Part shown: one piece after another, positions 7,319 to 15,225 of the stretch
How positions within the stretch are numbered: the stretch's first letter is position 1
Layout of the letters: every line of letters begins with the position of its first letter
From: Alkalihalobacillus pseudalcaliphilus
GTDB taxonomy: Bacteria > Bacillota > Bacilli > Bacillales > Bacillaceae_D
Length of the DNA: 46,899 nt
Assembly: GCA_001038565.1 (NCBI GenBank)
Contig: LFJO01000006.1
Span: 121,068 to 167,966, forward strand
Reading direction: 5' to 3'
The notes under the pieces: generated by a model
Told to the model about the DNA's origin: nothing
The model's input: the letters and a program-made list of their open reading frames with translations, nothing else
Database searches by the model: none
Translations under genes and position numbers: made by a program

Positions 7319-9103
7319 TTATAATGTCGCCTTTAATTGGTTTTGTAGAAGTAGTTGAAAGGTGCTCTTTTTCTCTTGAGAAAGAGTACCGAAACGACCA
7401 TTTTGTACAACCTGTCCTTCATCCAATACAATAACCTGATCAGCATTTCGAATCGTTGATAATCGATGAGCAATGACGATAATCGTCATTCTTCCTTTTA
7501 AACGTTCAATAGCCGCTTGTATATTAGCTTCATTTTCTGTATCTAATGAACTTGTTGCTTCATCTAAAATTAAAATGGAAGGTTTTTTTAATATGGCTCG
7601 TGCAAGTACTATACGTTGACGTTCTCCTCCTGAAAGTTTAATTCCTCGATCTCCAATAATCGTATCTAAACCATCAGGTAATTTCCGAACAAAATCCTCA
7701 GCTGATGAAAAATGTAGGGCCTCCCACATCTCCTCTTCATTGGCATCGGTTAGCACTAATTGCAAATTATCTTTTATGCTAGCATTAAATAAAAAAGGTT
7801 CTTGAGGAACATAACTAATCGCTTTTCTCATCGAATAGAGCATTTCATCCGTACGAATTATGCCATCAATGATGACTGAGCCTTTTTGTGGTTTATGGAG
7901 TCCGATTACAATATCAATGAGCGTACTTTTTCCAGCTCCCGATCGACCAACAACTGCGGTCATCTGATTCGCTTTAATTTTTACGTTTATATTTTTTAGT
8001 GCATACTGCTTTTCATCATAGCCGAAATAAACCTCTCTACACTCGATGCCATCATTTAATTCTAGTGGCGTTGTTGCAGCTAATTCGGAAAACTCTTTAT
8101 CACGCTTACACTCAGATTGCATGTTATTAACTGCTTTAAATGCAGGTAATGTCGTTAAAATTTGCTCAACGGAACTTTGAATATTCATGACGCTTGGCCA
8201 AAGCCTCGAAAAAATAACGATTATTAGCATTAATTGAGCTAATTGAGCTTGAAATAAGGAGATAGCCAAATAGATAAAAACAGCCGTAAACAGGGCAGAT
8301 GCTACTTTATAATAAAACTGTGAAGTCGATTTAATAACGGTATAATCAACTTGCTCCTTTTCAATATCTTTTGTAATTTTTTTGTACCAACTGAGCCTTG
8401 ATGATTCTAATGTATTGCTTTTTATATCTTTAATCCCATTAATTTGATCGGTTATTCCTGCTAAATACTCTTTCCCTAAAACATAATTACGTTTTCCTAG
8501 CTCGAGAGAACGTCTTAGAAATTTTCGATTTAAAAAAAGTAATAGAAGTCCACTTAATAAAACAAAAACAGTAATACTTGGTGAGAGCCAAAAAGCGAGA
8601 CCTATTTGTATAAAAGTAAATATAAAGGATGCCAAAAATTGTAAGAAATAATAAGTTCCCGCACTTACCTTAGATACTTCACTTGTTAATAAGTGAATGA
8701 CATCTGACTTACGATTTTTCACATAGAAATTCCATTTCGTATATAATAAAACTTCATACATTTGGACGCGTAAATGGCGCAAAAAACCAAATTGTATTTT
8801 CGTATTGCGAATATGTAACTGTCGATTACATACATTTTGGCCAATTGCAATGAAGATAAACAACAGTAAAACTAGCGGCAAAGCCATTTGAGCTGGTACA
8901 CTTTGAAACACATCTTGAATACCAATTAGTGGAGTTCCTTCAAGATTAAATACTATCAGACCAGTTAAGCTAATCATTGGAATAAGCAAAACGATAGCTA
9001 GCCCTTCTAATAAACTCATAAGTGCACTCGCAGTCAAATTTAGATAAAGAACCCTTCCTGAATAAGCATGAATTTTCTTTACAAAATAAATAATATCCTT
9101 CAT
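7319..9103 (-). CDS. Lasso peptide ABC exporter (D)
   Basis: A 594-aa ABC half-transporter of the exporter type: about six transmembrane segments in residues 15-310, then an ATPase domain with Walker A GRSGAGKST, Q-loop VPQEP, signature LSGGERQR, Walker B ILILDEATS and H-loop IAHRLST. It lacks an N-terminal C39 peptidase domain, as expected when the separate B1/B2 pair removes the leader. Its place as last gene of K-B1-B2-N-D suggests export of and immunity to the mature peptide. The ATG at 9103 is used because GGGGGAG is 5 nt upstream; the GTG at 9109 abuts it. The stop of N lies 12 nt upstream, so the genes are coupled. A second ABC transporter at 16436 in the eps operon is a different type. 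Confidence 0.8.
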   Translation of the reverse strand: MKDIIYFVKKIHAYSGRVLYLNLTASALMSLLEGLAIVLLIPMISLTGLIVFNLEGTPLIGIQDVFQSVPAQMALPLVLLLFIFIAIGQNVCNRQLHIRNTKIQFGFLRHLRVQMYEVLLYTKWNFYVKNRKSDVIHLLTSEVSKVSAGTYYFLQFLASFIFTFIQIGLAFWLSPSITVFVLLSGLLLLFLNRKFLRRSLELGKRNYVLGKEYLAGITDQINGIKDIKSNTLESSRLSWYKKITKDIEKEQVDYTVIKSTSQFYYKVASALFTAVFIYLAISLFQAQLAQLMLIIVIFSRLWPSVMNIQSSVEQILTTLPAFKAVNNMQSECKRDKEFSELAATTPLELNDGIECREVYFGYDEKQYALKNINVKIKANQMTAVVGRSGAGKSTLIDIVIGLHKPQKGSVIIDGIIRTDEMLYSMRKAISYVPQEPFLFNASIKDNLQLVLTDANEEEMWEALHFSSAEDFVRKLPDGLDTIIGDRGIKLSGGERQRIVLARAILKKPSILILDEATSSLDTENEANIQAAIERLKGRMTIIVIAHRLSTIRNADQVIVLDEGQVVQNGRFGTLSQEKKSTFQLLLQNQLKATL

Positions 9104-9114
9104 GAGCACTCCCC

Positions 9115-10266
9115 CTACGTGACGGCAACCTTTCTCGATTTACGCCATATCCATAAAAACGGTCTTAAAGGAAAATATAAAAAATGCAATCGAACTGGTA
9201 AAGGTAAAGTTTGTGCATCTTCTGGAAATGGATGTAACGTACTTAAAGCAAACAATGAAAGCTGCTTAAAAGACATGAGTCTCACCAAATATCTTTTATG
9301 ATAATTGGCCACTTCTATAGCTAGCGGTTTAGTATGTAACTGTACTCTATTCTCAAGATAAAAAAGAGCTTCTTGTGCTAACCTAAGTGCCTTCCGACTG
9401 ATAAAAGGATTCATTTCTTCTCGAAGCTTCATATCTAATAGATGAGATAATAAGATGAGAACTTGACCGCAAAGATGTGGACTACTATAAACCTGAAAAA
9501 GCTTATAAAGAAGGGACCAATCCAAATCTTGTTCGCTTAAATAATACATATCTGTTAACCACCGTAGCCTCGACCAACCATGTCTAGCCCCATGGGCTGT
9601 TAAAAATAGAAACAAGTCCTCTCTTCCTAAATAATAGACAGCGGTTCCTGTTATTTTATCTACTCTTCTTCTCTCCCATAACACATCAAAAGTAGGCTCT
9701 TTCCCCGGGCCAGGATGCATGCGCCAATGTACTTCTACTTTGATTTTTTTTATAGGATGATAATAAGTAACATGGTGATGCCGCCAACGCCAATCATTTA
9801 ATACCGTTTCAATATAATCATCTTTTTCATAACCAAGATTTATTAGGAGTGATTCTGCATATTCTAATTGATTTAATGGAATGAGAAGATCGATATCACT
9901 GCATGTTCTTAACGACAAATCACCATAAAGCTCTTCTGCTAATATCGGACCTTTTAGAAAAAGCGTTTGAATCTGCACCTCAAAAAACAGTTCATGAATC
10001 CCACTCATTTCTGCACGTAGGCGAAGCATTTGAAAAATGTTATGTTTATAATCAGAATAAAGGGATTGTCTCACAAAATCAGGAATCATATGTTCGAGTT
10101 GCTTCACCTTCGAATAAAGCAATGGATATACCCGGTGATGTTGAGTATGTATAAGAAATTCTTCCCAATCAACCTCTTCGTAACTATCGCTCTTTTTATC
10201 ACAAATCAAATCTAAGATGAAAAGTAATTCTTTAGAAATCGAATTTTTATCAAGCGTGAGTTCCAT
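9115..10266 (-). CDS. Lasso-locus nucleotidyltransferase-family protein (N, PsmN-like)
   Basis: A 383-aa protein of the uncharacterised nucleotidyltransferase family (NTP_transf_5 type). The signature is near the middle: LKGPILAEELYGD followed by SDIDLLIP, with the two metal-binding Asp residues, and a later HVTYYHP...VEVHWRMHPG segment shared by the family. In the pseudomycoidin locus a protein of this family (PsmN) is reported to attach hexose to the phosphorylated C-terminal Ser of the lasso peptide; that role is likely here because the kinase and C-terminal Ser are both present. ATG 10266 is chosen (AGGAGGG 6 nt upstream); ATG 10272 abuts the ribosome binding site. 15 nt downstream of B2. 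Confidence 0.75.
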   Translation of the reverse strand: MELTLDKNSISKELLFILDLICDKKSDSYEEVDWEEFLIHTQHHRVYPLLYSKVKQLEHMIPDFVRQSLYSDYKHNIFQMLRLRAEMSGIHELFFEVQIQTLFLKGPILAEELYGDLSLRTCSDIDLLIPLNQLEYAESLLINLGYEKDDYIETVLNDWRWRHHHVTYYHPIKKIKVEVHWRMHPGPGKEPTFDVLWERRRVDKITGTAVYYLGREDLFLFLTAHGARHGWSRLRWLTDMYYLSEQDLDWSLLYKLFQVYSSPHLCGQVLILLSHLLDMKLREEMNPFISRKALRLAQEALFYLENRVQLHTKPLAIEVANYHKRYLVRLMSFKQLSLFALSTLHPFPEDAQTLPLPVRLHFLYFPLRPFLWIWRKSRKVAVT

Positions 10267-10281
10267 TTTCATCCCTCCTCA

Positions 10282-10734
10282 CTATGCAATCGGACTTATC
10301 TCTTTCGAAAATTTAGCGATGACCGTAAATTGATCTTTTCCTTCTGCTCCAGAAATGTAAAATGAACCACTTCTTAACCAAGCATGTGCAACAAGTGAAC
10401 CTTTTTCATCCTTACCTGTAGCTAAATAAAGCGTACTTTCAATTTGTCTTCTTTCAAGCATTTTCATAGCAGCAAGGGCTTTTACTAAACACTCACTTTC
10501 CCAAAACGTGTAGGAACTCATTATATGAATTGCCCATGAAATGTCCCTACAAATCCCTTTTTGTTCTACATTTACATGAACTGTGGTTTCCCCTATTCTC
10601 ATCTCCATCGTCTTTACAAGCTTTTGAAAAGGAATGAGCTTCTTCATCCTTGCCCAGCCTAAATAGTAATAGGCTTCTATTAATAACAGCTTCATTGAGC
10701 GTTCTAGAGCTATAAAATGTTTTAGCTTACTCAT
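10282..10734 (-). CDS. Lasso leader peptidase B2, transglutaminase-like
   Basis: A 150-aa B2 protein, the cysteine protease that cuts the leader off the precursor when B1 presents it. The transglutaminase-like catalytic residues are visible: C82 in WESECLVKALAAM and H117 in HAWLRSG, with the acidic partner probably in the following strand (GAEGKDQF). The Cys-preceding phrase WESECLVKAL is typical of split lasso B2 proteins. The start is ATG 10734, with GGGGGTAG upstream; GTG 10737 is the alternative. It lies between B1 and N, 37 nt after B1. Confidence 0.85.
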   Translation of the reverse strand: MSKLKHFIALERSMKLLLIEAYYYLGWARMKKLIPFQKLVKTMEMRIGETTVHVNVEQKGICRDISWAIHIMSSYTFWESECLVKALAAMKMLERRQIESTLYLATGKDEKGSLVAHAWLRSGSFYISGAEGKDQFTVIAKFSKEISPIA

Positions 10735-10771
10735 CACCTACCCCCATTTCAAATTGTAGTATCTCCTAACT

Positions 10772-11059
10772 TTATTTCACTTCAATCAAGTTTTGCTCCT
10801 TCAATTCGTCCAGAAACCCCTGCACCTCTTCTGAACATTTTGAAAGCGATATCTCATATCTATTAACTAATTTCTCTACTAAACTCTCTAATGTTAAAGG
10901 TCTCTCTAACAGGTCCCAAATTTCGCCACCTATTTCTCCCAAATTATAATACTTACCATTTTCTATACTCAGCATCACTTTCTCTCCATCCATATTTGAG
11001 ACAATCGTTCCTTGTACTTGCTGATAAACGACGTTACTTTTCATGACGTTATCATTCAT
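10772..11059 (-). CDS. Lasso RiPP recognition element B1, PqqD-like
   Basis: A 95-aa PqqD-fold protein that binds the precursor leader and delivers it to B2. Family features: N-terminal hydrophobic strands, GEKVMLSIENGKYYNLGEIGGEIWDLLE, the typical 'xxYYxLNxxGxxIW' segment, then a helical C-terminal part. The leaders of both precursors carry the Trp...LExLD pattern expected to be bound by this domain. The start ATG overlaps the stop of the kinase gene (ATGA), with GGAGGTAG upstream, so translation is coupled. Confidence 0.88.
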   Translation of the reverse strand: MNDNVMKSNVVYQQVQGTIVSNMDGEKVMLSIENGKYYNLGEIGGEIWDLLERPLTLESLVEKLVNRYEISLSKCSEEVQGFLDELKEQNLIEVK

Positions 11060-11973
11060 GTCACTACTACCTCCTTATTTGTACGTATTAAGATATACTC
11101 TGTAAGTTCTTCTACCGTAAATGCTGATAATGGTCTGTGCAAAGAGTACATCTTTATATGTTGAGCAATCTGTGTCATCGTCTGAAAATGCCAACTTGTT
11201 AACTGTAGTTCTTGCAAAAGAAAATGTCGGTACGTATGAGTATATAAAATAGATAGCTTCTCCAACCGTTGTACCTTTTTCACTTGTAATTCCCCTACTT
11301 CTGATTTCACTAGTTCGAAAACAGCTGCTAAAGGTAGGGGCTCTTCTTTAAATTGTTCTCTTACCGGAACTGCAAATTTTGACTCTCTTTGCACAATCGG
11401 TCTGAGTCCATGATTAGATTTACCTAATTTCTCCAAGCTTTCTTGCCATAATTTTTGCTGAGGATACGCTGGAATAACAACTGGATGGCCTTGTTCGTTA
11501 AAGGTAATTGGCGACACATCATCACTCAAAAGCTGACAACCGTTTGCCAATAAGTTTGTTGCTAATGTTGATTTCCCTACGCCTGAATGACCTATAATTG
11601 CGTATGCTTTCCCATTAATAGCGAGTGTGCTTCCATGTAAAGGAAGTATCTTTCTTTGTAATAATAAAGCACCCATACAGGTTCCTAAGATATAGAGTCT
11701 GAGATGCTCTTCTGACACTCCTTTAAATGGTGAAACCTTCATTTCATTTCCATTTTTTATACAGAACAAGGCTACCTTCGGGATTTTAAAAAAGATAAAA
11801 TTCGGTCTAACAATAAAGTATTCACCCTTCTGGTATTGCTTATTCCATTCATCCTCCATATTCTCTAGTTTTATTTCAACATCTGGCTGTTGGGTTCTTC
11901 CGATACTTATTAACTCAGATAGACACATTTCACTAGCAATTTTCAACCCAAATGCTTGGTAGTTAAAGGTCAT
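11056..11973 (-). CDS. Lasso peptide kinase K, HPr kinase-like (PadeK/ThcoK type)
   Basis: A 305-aa HPr-kinase-like protein. Walker A GHSGVGKST is near residue 132, preceded by LPLHGSTLAI with the conserved His, and followed by LLSDDVSPI, the DD catalytic/metal segment. PadeK-type kinases in paeninodin loci phosphorylate the hydroxyl of the C-terminal Ser of the precursor. Both precursors here end in Ser, which agrees. The only available start is ATG 11973; the nearest purine-rich site (AAGGGGG) is about 15 nt upstream, unusually far, so this first gene may be weakly translated or need another signal. It opens the K-B1-B2-N-D operon and overlaps B1 by 4 nt. Its promoter is built like the epsA promoter. 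Confidence 0.85.
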   Translation of the reverse strand: MTFNYQAFGLKIASEMCLSELISIGRTQQPDVEIKLENMEDEWNKQYQKGEYFIVRPNFIFFKIPKVALFCIKNGNEMKVSPFKGVSEEHLRLYILGTCMGALLLQRKILPLHGSTLAINGKAYAIIGHSGVGKSTLATNLLANGCQLLSDDVSPITFNEQGHPVVIPAYPQQKLWQESLEKLGKSNHGLRPIVQRESKFAVPVREQFKEEPLPLAAVFELVKSEVGELQVKKVQRLEKLSILYTHTYRHFLLQELQLTSWHFQTMTQIAQHIKMYSLHRPLSAFTVEELTEYILIRTNKEVVVT

Positions 11974-12021
11974 GGTTAAACTCTGGGACCCCCTTCAATT
12001 AACATATAAGTAGTTAAATTT

Positions 12022-12037
12022 GTTCTTTATTAAGAAC
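12022..12037. promoter_or_regulatory. SinR-like box in the leader of the lasso K operon
   Basis: GTTCTTTATTAAGAAC: two inverted GTTCTTT/AAGAAC half-sites in 16 bp, matching the arrangement of SinR operators at B. subtilis matrix genes. It lies 98 bp downstream of the box in the kinase promoter; the equivalent pair at epsA is 95 bp apart. Confidence 0.65.
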
Positions 12038-12114
12038 TTTTCATCCGAAAAAATAACCTCCATTATACAAATCAATAAATGTGGAGATTTGGCTAACGAT
12101 CTGTTCTTATATTT

Positions 12115-12143
12115 ATTTTATTCTTAATAACGAACAATGTCAA
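12115..12143 (-). promoter_or_regulatory. Promoter of the lasso K operon with SinR-like box in the spacer
   Basis: On the minus strand a perfect -35 TTGACA (12143-12138), a 17-bp spacer and -10 TAAAAT (12120-12115). The spacer is filled by GTTCGTTATTAAGAAT (12135-12120), a degenerate copy of the palindromic box. The -35 lies directly beside the terminator of the preceding C-A1 transcript. The same order and spacing occur at epsA. Confidence 0.8.
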
Positions 12144-12146
12144 CGA

Positions 12147-12180
12147 TAAAAAAGCCCTCATTTTTAGTAAATAAGGGCTG
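12147..12180 (-). terminator. Terminator of the C-A1 (and probably eps) transcript
   Basis: On the minus strand AGCCCTTATTT and AAATGAGGGCT form a stem, with a 4-5 nt loop, followed by TTTTTTATC. It is the first clear terminator after the start of the eps operon in this direction, apart from structures around the EAR element. Confidence 0.8.
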
Positions 12181-12206
12181 AACAATAACTTTCACATATG
12201 AATCCA

Positions 12207-12302
12207 TTTTGTATAAAAGTTAGTGCGAACATGGAGTTTCACTCGTCGCTCCCGAAAATTATGCTTCGCTCCCTACGGGGTGGCGCTTGTGGGTTTTGTA
12301 TA
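12207..12302 (+). repeat. Dispersed intergenic repeat, copy B
   Basis: Begins TTTTGTATAAAAGT, contains GGAGTTTCACTCGTCGCTC then CCGAAAATTATGCTTCGC, and ends GTGGGTTTTGTAT next to the stop codon of A1. It matches copies A and C in order but is shorter (about 96 bp). Confidence 0.6.
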
Positions 12303-12443
12303 TTAGCTCGGTGTAAAACGAGGGTCTTCTGACCACTCTCCAGGTACATATGCCTCATCTGTAAAAGGACCATTAGTTGTTTGTGCCATGGTTAAGGAAA
12401 TATCTAGCATTTCTAATGTAGGTTTCACCCATTCATTTTTCAA
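12303..12443 (-). CDS. Lasso precursor peptide A1 (paeninodin family)
   Basis: A 46-residue peptide starting at TTG 12443. The ribosome binding site AAAGGAGGTGA lies inside the last codons of cyclase C, 8 nt from the TTG, so A1 is translated from the C mRNA. The leader MKNEWVKPTLEMLDISLTM has all paeninodin-family marks: Trp5, Pro8, LExLD and Thr18 as penultimate residue. The predicted core starts AQTTNGPFTDEAYV and ends TPS. Ala1 can act as the ring nitrogen and Ser46 is a kinase target. The first acids are D29 and E30, core positions 10 and 11, whereas known lasso rings close at 7-9; cleavage one residue later would make D29 position 9 but put Gln first. GTG 12452 is a possible but badly spaced start. 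Confidence 0.85.
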   Translation of the reverse strand: MKNEWVKPTLEMLDISLTMAQTTNGPFTDEAYVPGEWSEDPRFTPS

Positions 12444-12448
12444 CGTAC

Positions 12449-14380
12449 TCACCTCCTTTCCAATTGTTTTAAAAAGCGATGAACAATAATGCTTCTCATC
12501 ACTATCTTGCTATGAGGGTCTAAGATAAAATTTGGTTTAACATTTCCTTTTAACGTCGGTAGAATTTCTTTGATTAATTCGTTATTTAAATAGAGAGAAC
12601 TAATTGGGTCTGTGAGCATCTCCTCCAGTTCATTAATAAGAAAATCCCACTGATTTTTCATTCTATGAACCCAATCTGCACCCTGCACACCTTTTATACG
12701 TTGATTCAACCTTACTTGATCAGGCAATAAATCTTTGGTAGCTCTTCTAATTAGAGAACGTTCATAACCATTCTGGACGTATTGACTTTCAGGTAATGAT
12801 AAACAAAATCTAATGACCCTCAAGTCATTCGTAGGGTCACGTTTCCATAATGAATGCTGCAGCGATAGCTTAGTTGATACCGTGTTGGTAGCATTCCAAT
12901 GAAATAGATCTTCAAAGTGATGTTCTCTCTCTTTATAGATGTTATTTAAACGAAACCAGCCAGATTGATCAAAACCATAACTTCTCAATTTCTCGTAAAC
13001 TTTTGTTCTCTTTGCAAATCCTGGATGAATCAAAGGATAAGGACTCACCTTATTCGCCGATAATTTTGGTAGACTTTTTTTGATTATTTTTGGTAAAAGC
13101 CGATAACGAGGTCCTCCTGTACGTTGACTAAAATGGTTTAATTCTGTGTTTAACTTGCACCATTTTAACCTTTTAAATAACGTAACATAATACTCAAGAG
13201 CACTTCCCCAAGAAACACTTAGATTTCCCCGTCCTCCTGTTAATAAAATGCCCACCCCTTGCTGATCAGCCTTTTCAAAAATCCCTTTCATCCAGAATGA
13301 ATTCTCAAAGAATTTATAAGGCATTTCCATCATTTCTAAAAATGAGTCGATTTCAGAGTAAGAATCCCTTCCGTCAAAATCAAGAAAATGCTCTTGAATG
13401 CCCCCTATATACTGTAATGTTGATTGGATATAAGGCGTTTCATTGGTCATGATGTTTCTCGGTGTAAAATCCTCAAAGTCCTTTGATGGTATATAGCTAA
13501 AAGTATGTAAGCTTCTATCTTGTTTCGTTAATTGCTTTTGAGCGTATGCGGCAACTGAACCAGAATCAAGGCCACCACTTAATTGGGCACCCACTTTTTT
13601 ATTTGTTCTCAATCGTGCAGTGACAGCTTGTTGGTAGACCTCCTGAAATGCTTCGACATACTCATCATTCTTTTTAAAAATCATTTTCTTATCTTTTCCC
13701 AAATGACAATACCTTGTCAACTTCGTTTGATTTCTTTCAACTGTTAGACTATGAGAGGGTGGTATTTGTTGAATGTTCACATAAGGAGTAGATTGAGTAT
13801 CTACCACATCTACCATCCCTGCAATCGCTAAATATTCAGCAAGCCACTGTTCGTTTAGCTGCTTTTTAATGTATGGTAGCTTAAAAAGAGGTTGAATCAA
13901 TGTACTAAATACAAAACGCTCAGAAGCTCGAAAATAATATAATGTGCGTCCACCGGAAAAATCCCTTGCTCCAAACAACTTTTTTTTGTTTTCATCCCAT
14001 ATCATAAAGACAAAGTCACCGATTAAATACTTGGGACATTCTTCCTCCCATTTGTCATAAGCCATTAATATGATTTGGCTATCAGGAATTCGTTTTCTAT
14101 GACTTTTACTAATACGGAATAAGTCTAGGAGCTCTTCCCGATTGTCGATTATCGCATCCACCACAATAATCCGCTTACGTTCACGATCATAAAAAGGTAA
14201 TACTTCACCAATTGATTCCGGTGTTAACCATTGTGCATGACAACCGAAAAACAACCCATTATGATATAATTGTTGAACGTCATTTGCCGGAAATGAACTG
14301 AAATGTTTCATGATCGCGTACCCCATTTCTTTCAAGACAGGCTCTTGATTGAAATGAATAATCCCTGCAATCGCACTCAT
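12449..14380 (-). CDS. Lasso cyclase C, asparagine-synthetase-like
   Basis: A 643-aa asparagine synthetase homologue that adenylates an acidic side chain of the core and closes the macrolactam ring with the core N-terminus. The N-terminal glutaminase-like domain (residues 1-200) begins MSAIAG, so the nucleophilic Cys2 of true AsnB is replaced by Ser and no glutamine ammonia is expected. The C-terminal domain has the ATP pyrophosphatase loop QLSGGLDSGSVAAYA near residue 265. This combination marks lasso cyclases. AAAGGGGAG precedes the ATG. It starts 32 nt after the epsE homologue with no promoter or terminator between them, and ends 5 nt before A1. The C-then-A order, with K-B1-B2-N-D in a separate unit, is unusual for the family. 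Confidence 0.88.
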   Translation of the reverse strand: MSAIAGIIHFNQEPVLKEMGYAIMKHFSSFPANDVQQLYHNGLFFGCHAQWLTPESIGEVLPFYDRERKRIIVVDAIIDNREELLDLFRISKSHRKRIPDSQIILMAYDKWEEECPKYLIGDFVFMIWDENKKKLFGARDFSGGRTLYYFRASERFVFSTLIQPLFKLPYIKKQLNEQWLAEYLAIAGMVDVVDTQSTPYVNIQQIPPSHSLTVERNQTKLTRYCHLGKDKKMIFKKNDEYVEAFQEVYQQAVTARLRTNKKVGAQLSGGLDSGSVAAYAQKQLTKQDRSLHTFSYIPSKDFEDFTPRNIMTNETPYIQSTLQYIGGIQEHFLDFDGRDSYSEIDSFLEMMEMPYKFFENSFWMKGIFEKADQQGVGILLTGGRGNLSVSWGSALEYYVTLFKRLKWCKLNTELNHFSQRTGGPRYRLLPKIIKKSLPKLSANKVSPYPLIHPGFAKRTKVYEKLRSYGFDQSGWFRLNNIYKEREHHFEDLFHWNATNTVSTKLSLQHSLWKRDPTNDLRVIRFCLSLPESQYVQNGYERSLIRRATKDLLPDQVRLNQRIKGVQGADWVHRMKNQWDFLINELEEMLTDPISSLYLNNELIKEILPTLKGNVKPNFILDPHSKIVMRSIIVHRFLKQLERR

Positions 14381-14412
14381 ACTGCTCCCCTTTCAAAACT
14401 AAGAATCCCGAT

Positions 14413-15225
14413 TCAAACTTGATTATATTTAAACTTACGTATATATTTATACATTTGCACAGGAACTAACCCAACTATTAAAGGTCGCATGGCATAAAAG
14501 TAAGTGTGAAGTGGTAACTTTAACATCTTGTATCCTACTAATCTTACATAGGACTCTCTTAACCTCATTGAGTATTTTCTTCTTTTGATTGCGTCTCGAT
14601 CATCTCTAACTTCGTATAAAATCTCCTGCAAATTGTAGCCTCTAGAACCGTTTGCGTACATTTTAAACCAAAGATGATAATCCTCGACTCGTAACGTCTT
14701 TTTAGTCACATCGTAACCGTCCACCTTTAAAATAGCTTGCCTACGAAACATTGATGGTGCATGGCAAAAAGGCGTTTGTGGGATAAAGTCAAAAGCGTTT
14801 GGCCGTTCTTGTAACTGTATGTGCCCCCAAAAACCATGATCATCAAAAAAATTCATTCCCGTACTAACAATGTCAAATTGCTGATGATTATCTAAAAAGT
14901 CAACTTCCTTCTCTAATCGTTCTTGTCTTGACCTGTCATCCCCATCCTGTCTTGCAATATATTCACCTTTAGCCTTTTTTAAACAAGCATTTAAACAATG
15001 AGCTAGCCCCTTATTTTGCTTATGATGAAGTACATGAATATTTTCATACCTTTTTGCAAAGGAAGAGGCAATTTTAAAGGTTTCATCTGTTGAGCCATCA
15101 TCGCACATTATTAACTCCCAATCTTGAAAGGTTTGATCAAACAACGAATAAATGGCTTCTTCTAACGTCAAAGAACAATTATATATGCCCATAATAATCG
15201 ATACTTTCGGCTTCGCTCTACCCAT
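14413..15225 (-). CDS. epsE: EpsE homologue, family 2 glycosyltransferase and possible flagellar clutch
   Basis: A 270-aa GT-A glycosyltransferase. KVSIIMGIYNC opens the fold, CDDGSTD (41-47) binds nucleotide sugar, and DGDD (94-97) supplies the metal site. Many phrases match B. subtilis EpsE as I recall it: IARQDGDD, TGM.FFD..G, TPFCH, RGYNLQE.LYEVR.D.DAIKRR. EpsE is bifunctional: it makes exopolysaccharide and binds FliG to stop flagellar rotation. The two residues reported to separate these functions, D94 (enzyme) and K106 (clutch), are both present at the same numbers here. Start ATG 15225 has AGAGG 6 nt upstream; TTG 15231 is less likely. It overlaps the epsD-like gene by 8 nt and is followed by lasso cyclase C. 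Confidence 0.8.
   Translation of the reverse strand: MGRAKPKVSIIMGIYNCSLTLEEAIYSLFDQTFQDWELIMCDDGSTDETFKIASSFAKRYENIHVLHHKQNKGLAHCLNACLKKAKGEYIARQDGDDRSRQERLEKEVDFLDNHQQFDIVSTGMNFFDDHGFWGHIQLQERPNAFDFIPQTPFCHAPSMFRRQAILKVDGYDVTKKTLRVEDYHLWFKMYANGSRGYNLQEILYEVRDDRDAIKRRKYSMRLRESYVRLVGYKMLKLPLHTYFYAMRPLIVGLVPVQMYKYIRKFKYNQV

Noticed and set aside
7132-7434. 100-codon plus-strand open frame
   Set aside because: It overlaps the C-terminus of the lasso exporter and the remnant on the other strand, lacks a ribosome binding site, and has no recognisable features.
7319-9103. Exporter D as the eps flippase
   Set aside because: It lies inside the K-B1-B2-N-D unit with 12-nt spacing to N. The transporter at 16436 is the better flippase candidate by similarity and place.
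9903-10215. Plus-strand open frames inside the nucleotidyltransferase gene
   Set aside because: They are antisense frames of a well-supported gene, with no independent start signals.
12449-14380. Cyclase C as a true asparagine synthetase (AsnB)
   Set aside because: Residue 2 is Ser instead of the catalytic Cys, and it is coupled to a lasso precursor with B1, B2 and kinase genes nearby.
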